Below are positions 59,815 through 64,000 of a stretch of DNA of 64,000 bases, one piece after another. Every line of letters begins with the position of its first letter. Positions within the stretch are counted from its first letter, which is position 1. The notes below the pieces were generated by a model. It was not told where the DNA came from. It searched no databases and was given only the letters and a program-made list of their open reading frames with translations. Origin of the DNA: Salinivirgaceae bacterium (GTDB taxonomy: Bacteria; Bacteroidota; Bacteroidia; Bacteroidales; SZUA-534); contig JAFXQB010000005.1 in assembly GCA_017527435.1 (NCBI GenBank), positions 62,001 through 126,000 of the forward strand, in the 5' to 3' direction. A program made the position numbers and the translations under genes.

Positions 59815-60921
59815 ATGCAAAAAATGTTCGCACTCTTTCCGTTACTTTTCCTTGCAATCATCGGCCTGGCCGCCTACTATATGGCTAGCCGCATATCGTT
59901 TGCCACCGGCTTCGGCAAGTGGTGGCTGTTTGCCGGGCTCTTCGTTCTGGCCTTTTTCGCGATTAGCTCGATGATGGCCGCCAAAAACCACTTTCCGGTG
60001 CTTCATCCGATGGTTGTTCTGCTCTCGGCAGCTGTTGGCGTTCTGCTTTATATGCTGATGGTTATGCTGCTGACCGATGTTGTGAACTTTTTTGCGCACT
60101 TCCAACCCAAAACCTACGGCCTGATAGTTGCCGCCGGCACCACTTTGATTTGCATCTATGGTCTTGTAAACACAGCCTGCCCGCGCCTGAAAACCATCGA
60201 TATTGAGCTGCCGAAACTGACCGAGCCGGTGCAGATTGCGCAACTGTCGGATGTTCATCTGGGGCATTTCCGCGGACGGCGCAACCTTGAAAAACTTGTC
60301 AGCAAGGTGAACAAGACCGACGCGCAGATGGTGGTCATCACAGGCGATATGTTCGAGAGCTTCTATAATCTTGAGCCGGCAACTCTTGAGCCGCTGAAAA
60401 AACTTACGGTGCCAATCTTTTTCGTCTCGGGCAACCACGATATGTACGTCGATGTTGACAGTGTGAAGCAGCTGATGCGCGATGCGGGTGTCAACGTGCT
60501 GGAAAACAGCATGATGGAATGTTGCGGCATTCAGATTGTCGGGCTCGACTACATGCGCCCCGACGACCGCACCATCGACCATATGCACGCCGGCGTGGGT
60601 GCGAAAACCATTGAGAACACACTGCCCACAATTGCTTTAGACAGCACCCGCCCGTCGATTCTGCTGCACCATAACCCTGTGGGCGCAGAATATGCCGAAA
60701 AAGCGGGATTCGGGCTTTATCTGGCCGGCCACACTCACGGCGGACAGCTCTTCCCCGTCACTCTCTTAAACGACCGCATTTTCAACTACAACCGCGGCCT
60801 GTACCGCTACGGCAGTCTGCAAATATACACGTCGGAAGGTTCGGGCACGTTCGGCCCGCCAATGCGCATTGGAACCAAAAGCGAAGTAACGCTGATAAGG
60901 CTGAAACCTAAAGGAATTTAG
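59815..60921 (+). CDS. Membrane-anchored metallophosphoesterase (YaeI-like)
   Basis: This 368-aa protein has four N-terminal membrane helices (residues 5-25, 38-52, 66-92, 105-120), then a calcineurin-like domain: IAQLSDVHLGHF near 142, MVVITGDMFESF near 176, FFVSGNHDMYV near 205, SILLHHNP near 281 and LAGHTHGGQLFPV near 304. The family includes YaeI-type phosphodiesterases acting on lipid-linked or nucleotide substrates at the membrane. It is unrelated in context to the island phosphoesterases. Confidence 0.92.
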   Translation: MQKMFALFPLLFLAIIGLAAYYMASRISFATGFGKWWLFAGLFVLAFFAISSMMAAKNHFPVLHPMVVLLSAAVGVLLYMLMVMLLTDVVNFFAHFQPKTYGLIVAAGTTLICIYGLVNTACPRLKTIDIELPKLTEPVQIAQLSDVHLGHFRGRRNLEKLVSKVNKTDAQMVVITGDMFESFYNLEPATLEPLKKLTVPIFFVSGNHDMYVDVDSVKQLMRDAGVNVLENSMMECCGIQIVGLDYMRPDDRTIDHMHAGVGAKTIENTLPTIALDSTRPSILLHHNPVGAEYAEKAGFGLYLAGHTHGGQLFPVTLLNDRIFNYNRGLYRYGSLQIYTSEGSGTFGPPMRIGTKSEVTLIRLKPKGI

Positions 60922-60950
60922 AATATTGCAAGGCTCGGTGCGACGACTTC

Positions 60951-62057
60951 TTACACGTTGAAGCGGAAGTGCATAATGTCGCCGTCTTCAGGCTCGTAGT
61001 CTTTGCCCTCGATGCCGATTTTGCCGGCGTCGCGGCAGGCCGATTCCGAGCCAAGTGTCACATAATCATTGTATTTAATAACCTCTGCACGGATGAATCC
61101 CTTTTCAAAATCGGTGTGGATGATGCCGGCGCACTGCGGTGCCTTCATTCCGGCTTTGAACGTCCAAGCGCGGGTTTCGTCGGGGCCGGTGGTGAAATAT
61201 GTCTTAAGATTCAGCAGTTTGTAGGCGGCTTTGATGAGTTTTGCCACGCCCGGCTCCTCGAGTCCAAGGTCGCTCAAGAACATCTGGCGCTCGTCGTAGC
61301 TCTCGAGTTCGGCAATGTCGGCCTCAATGGCAGCGCCGATAATCAGCACGTCGGCGTTCTCGCCCTCAACGGCTTTCATCACCTTTTCGGTGTAGGCGTT
61401 TCCGGTTTTCACCGATGCCTCGTCAACGTTGCAGACGTAGAGCACCGGCTTGTCGGTGAGCAGGTTAAGGTCGGTGAGCAACTCTTTTTTCACTGCGGCG
61501 TCAACCTCAACGGTGCGGGCCGAAAGACCTTTCATCAGCGCCTCGCGATATTGGGTGAGCAGTTCGAGCTGTTTCTGCGCCTTCTTGTCGTTGCCCACTT
61601 TGGCAATCTTCTCAACCTTCTGAATGCGGCTCTCAACTGTCTCAAGGTCTTTGAGTTGCAGCTCGGTATCGATGATTTCCTTGTCGGCAATCGGGTCAAC
61701 CGGGGCGCCGCCCTCACGAACGATGTTGTTGTTGTCGAAGCAGCGCAGAACGTGGATTATGGCGTCGGTCTCGCGGATGTTGGCCAAGAATTTATTGCCA
61801 AGCCCCTCACCTTTGCTGGCGCCCTTCACAAGGCCGGCAATGTCAACAATCTCGATGGTTGTTGGGATGATGCGCTTCGGGTTGTCGATGGCCGCAAGCT
61901 TGTTCAGACGCTCATCGGGCACGGTGATGACGCCCAAGTTAGGCTCGATGGTGCAGAACGGAAAGTTGGCCGCCTGCGCCTTGGCGTTCGACAAACAGTT
62001 GAAAAGTGTTGATTTGCCCACATTTGGCAATCCTACAATACCGCATTGAAGTCCCAT
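60951..62057 (-). CDS. ychF: Redox-regulated ATPase/GTPase YchF
   Basis: This 368-aa Obg-family P-loop protein starts MGLQCGIVGLPNVGKSTLFN (Walker A GLPNVGKST), with DIAGLVKGASKGEGLGNKFL near 69, G4-like NVDE near 206 and a C-terminal TGS domain (TYFTTGPDETRAWTF near 283). YchF prefers ATP over GTP and associates with ribosomes. The ATG at 62057 is chosen because the protein must start at MGLQ and a minus-strand TACTTTTG (62082-62089) lies 24 nt upstream. Confidence 0.95.
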   Translation of the reverse strand: MGLQCGIVGLPNVGKSTLFNCLSNAKAQAANFPFCTIEPNLGVITVPDERLNKLAAIDNPKRIIPTTIEIVDIAGLVKGASKGEGLGNKFLANIRETDAIIHVLRCFDNNNIVREGGAPVDPIADKEIIDTELQLKDLETVESRIQKVEKIAKVGNDKKAQKQLELLTQYREALMKGLSARTVEVDAAVKKELLTDLNLLTDKPVLYVCNVDEASVKTGNAYTEKVMKAVEGENADVLIIGAAIEADIAELESYDERQMFLSDLGLEEPGVAKLIKAAYKLLNLKTYFTTGPDETRAWTFKAGMKAPQCAGIIHTDFEKGFIRAEVIKYNDYVTLGSESACRDAGKIGIEGKDYEPEDGDIMHFRFNV

Positions 62058-62141
62058 TTCTTTCGATTTTAAAATTTGCGGCAAAAGTAGCAATAATGTG
62101 GAATGAGTAAAGTGTATTGTGATACAGGAAAGGGAAAAAAC

Positions 62142-62326
62142 CTGCTCTACGGGCATTTGCGGCGGTATGATGAGAAACATCGTTGGGGTTGGGAAGCCGG
62201 CAGATTGGCCGCGAATCGGGTAGGATATTGTTTTTCACATGATTCGCGCCCATTTGCCCGTGTTTTTTTTGCGACTATAAACATTCCCTATGCATCAAAT
62301 CGCCATGCGCATTTGCCCGTAGAGCC
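62142..62326. repeat. Inverted repeat in the ychF-YfiR intergenic region
   Basis: CTCTACGGGCATTTGC (62141-62156) is repeated inverted as GCGCATTTGCCCGTAGAG (62308-62325), with a third GCCCATTTGCCCGTG near 62247. No gene is seen in this 339-bp gap. It may be a dispersed repeat or the remnant of a small element. Confidence 0.6.
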
Positions 62327-62396
62327 CGGTTTTCAGGTTAGTTGTCAGTTAGTAGAAAAACGGTTAGTTGTTTGTTAGTAATCAATTATTTAGTAG

Positions 62397-62930
62397 TTAG
62401 TTGTTGACTGCATTATTCAGTAGATACAGATTAGCCTTCAAACCGCGACTTTCAATGTTCGCCTTGCTGGTTTCGTATTTGATTTTATCGTCAGCCATCA
62501 CAAAGTTAATGCACGAGCCGCTTTCCAAAGCCCCCTGACAGTCGCTGACAATCAGCGTTGCAGCGTTTCCGAACTTTTCTACAGCCGAACCCATTTTGTC
62601 GGCTTTGCTTTCCGAAGATGGCAAATAAAGAATCTGACACTCTGGGGCTTCATCGATGTTTTTCACACCAACCACTGAAATGGCTTTGTCATCGACCATC
62701 ATGCCCTTCTTTGCCATCGAATTAAGTGCTTCAAAGACCTCATCCTGATTGACAACACATATCACAAAATTGCCTTTGGTTGCCGGCCAATCAATCTGTT
62801 TGGTGAAATTTAAGACAAACATGGCTTTGTACTTATCCTCTTGCGCTGATGCTGTTCTTGTTTGAACGGTCAGCATTGCTATGGCGGCAACCGCTACGAT
62901 TGCACTGCGCCAAAATAATTGTGTTCTCAT
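62397..62930 (-). CDS. YfiR family protein
   Basis: This 177-aa protein has a signal peptide (ending TASA-QED) and one YfiR domain (KYKAMFVLNFTKQIDWPATK near 33; ILYLPSSESKADKMG near 100; LIVSDCQGALESGSCINFVM near 125). Periplasmic YfiR-type proteins in other bacteria inhibit diguanylate cyclases; in Bacteroidetes the partner is unknown. Its domain is about half identical to the C-terminal domain of the next gene, and both end in LLNNAVNN. Confidence 0.83.
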   Translation of the reverse strand: MRTQLFWRSAIVAVAAIAMLTVQTRTASAQEDKYKAMFVLNFTKQIDWPATKGNFVICVVNQDEVFEALNSMAKKGMMVDDKAISVVGVKNIDEAPECQILYLPSSESKADKMGSAVEKFGNAATLIVSDCQGALESGSCINFVMADDKIKYETSKANIESRGLKANLYLLNNAVNN

Positions 62931-62973
62931 AACTGTACGTTTTAAATATTAATGGTTAGTTGTTTGTTAGTAG

Positions 62974-64000
62974 TTAGTTGTTGACTGCATTATTCAGTAG
63001 AGCTTTGTTTAATTGCAAATTGCGGTCTTTGATAGCTTTGTCGTTGATTTCGAATTTGATTTTATTTTCCACCGTTACAAGGTTGATACACGAGCCGTAT
63101 TTCACTGCCCCCGGACAGTCGCTGACAATCAATGTCGCGGCGTTACCCACTTTTGCCACGGCATCACTAATGTCGGCGTCTTTCACGTTTGAAGGCAGAT
63201 AAAGAATATGGCACTTGGGTATCTTATTGATATTCTCGACTCCAACCACCGAAATGGGGCTGTTGCCGACCACTTTACCTTCAGCAATTGCTTTCATTTG
63301 TTTCAGTACATCATCCTGATTCATAACACATATTACAAAGTCCCCTTTCATCTCGCTTGCAGGCCACTCAACACTTCTGGTGAAATTGTAAACAAACATA
63401 GCCTTGTACTTATCGTCTTGCGATGAACTACTATAATTTGCGCGTGGCATATTGCCGTTCAATGCTTCATCCACCGCCTTCTCCAAATCGGCTGCGGCAA
63501 TATCGCGTTTCAGAATAGTGCCATCGGGGTCGAAGAGTATTATCTCGCCGTTGCCAATTCCATACGTTCTGTTGGCTTGGTGACTTACATCGTAATACAT
63601 TTTGTGACTGATACCCATATCTTTATACAGTTTTCCGTAGGAATCGGGTGACATATGTGTGCACGCAATAGAAAAAACATCGATTGGTTTCCCTTTGTAC
63701 TTTTCAAGCAGAGCATCGATTGCTTTTCCCGCTGCTATACTTTTTTCATCGGGCGGATAGCAGAAATTTACAAGCGCGTGCCGACCTTTGCCCACAATGT
63801 CTGACAGGCTCGGGCGGTTGTTGGGATTGCTCATATTCTGCAAATCAATGTCAGCGAACATCTTGCCCGGTGCGGTGTTGGCACGGGCTTCCTCGCGGCG
63901 CTTTTGCGACTCTGCAATACTCTTTTTCCATTCATCGTCTCGTTGTTTTAGAAGTTTCACCATCGGGTTTTGCAAAGTTTTTTCGGGCAGAATGCTGTAA
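62974..64000 (-). CDS. Thioredoxin-like (TlpA/DUF4369-type) protein fused to a YfiR domain, partial
   Basis: The frame is open to the right edge of the window, so the N-terminus is missing. A basic helix (KLLKQRDDEWKKSIAESQKR) like the linker after DUF4369 is followed by a TlpA-like thioredoxin fold (APGKMFADIDLQNMS, LSDIVGKGRHALVNF, IILFDPDGTILKRDI). At the expected WCxxC site it reads CYPPDEKS, so the redox pair is lost. A YfiR domain (KYKAMFVYNFTRSVEWPASE; LIVSDCPGAVKYGSCINLV) ends the protein. The TTG at 63973-63975 is not taken as the start because gene-like sequence continues beyond it. The YfiR gene follows 43 nt downstream. Confidence 0.72.
   Translation of the reverse strand, partial: YSILPEKTLQNPMVKLLKQRDDEWKKSIAESQKRREEARANTAPGKMFADIDLQNMSNPNNRPSLSDIVGKGRHALVNFCYPPDEKSIAAGKAIDALLEKYKGKPIDVFSIACTHMSPDSYGKLYKDMGISHKMYYDVSHQANRTYGIGNGEIILFDPDGTILKRDIAAADLEKAVDEALNGNMPRANYSSSSQDDKYKAMFVYNFTRSVEWPASEMKGDFVICVMNQDDVLKQMKAIAEGKVVGNSPISVVGVENINKIPKCHILYLPSNVKDADISDAVAKVGNAATLIVSDCPGAVKYGSCINLVTVENKIKFEINDKAIKDRNLQLNKALLNNAVNN

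Overview
The window reads as a Bacteroidetes chromosome, most likely order Bacteroidales. Three signs point there. Promoters have the Bacteroidetes form (TTTG, about 19-20 bp, TAnnTTTG) rather than the sigma-70 form, for example at 8677-8707, 27606-27637 and 50171-50201. Two probable type IX secretion genes (porW/sprE-like and porE-like) are present. The family content is also typical: DUF4837, DUF3108, YfiR, BfmA/BtgA, DUF3853 and S74-chaperone adhesins. No species can be named from the sequence alone.

Layout. Positions 1-8744 and 31223-64000 are GC-balanced core chromosome. The left core holds a truncated propeller-type regulator, a NifX-like protein, uvrC, two tandem outer-membrane paralogues and a large M16 peptidase. 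The right core holds a stand-alone response regulator, hflX, a MazG-like enzyme, lepA, a lone sufB, envelope lipoproteins, a five-gene MacAB/TolC-type exporter operon, transketolase, the two secretion genes, an acid phosphatase, an adhesin with internal repeats, an aldo/keto reductase, a membrane phosphoesterase, ychF and two YfiR-domain proteins.

Between them lies an AT-rich element of 22.4 kb (8817-31222) inserted in the 3' end of tRNA-Ser(GCU). It is bounded by perfect 18-bp direct repeats and carries a complete tyrosine integrase next to the right end. The left third is a mobilisation module: RepA-like ATPase, relaxase, RHH accessory protein, a likely oriT hairpin and a DUF3853 protein. 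No conjugation (tra) genes are visible, so it is best read as an integrative mobilisable element. Both ends carry clusters of the 8-mer ACTTGACA, often as palindromes.

The cargo looks like anti-phage or genome-conflict material: an HNH protein with a tiny zinc-ribbon gene, an SF1 helicase fused to a PD-(D/E)XK-type nuclease, an AbiE-type toxin-antitoxin pair with its own operator, and a long minus-strand operon. That operon combines three overlapping calcineurin-like phosphoesterases of different subfamilies, three unrecognised proteins and a protein with two HicB domains. A fourth phosphoesterase lies in what appears to be a 2.1-kb insertable cassette. Beside these sits a tyrosine-recombinase-like protein that lacks most catalytic residues. 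The phosphoesterase/HicB operon, and the repeat that is contiguous at one site and split by the cassette at another, are the best candidates for something undescribed.
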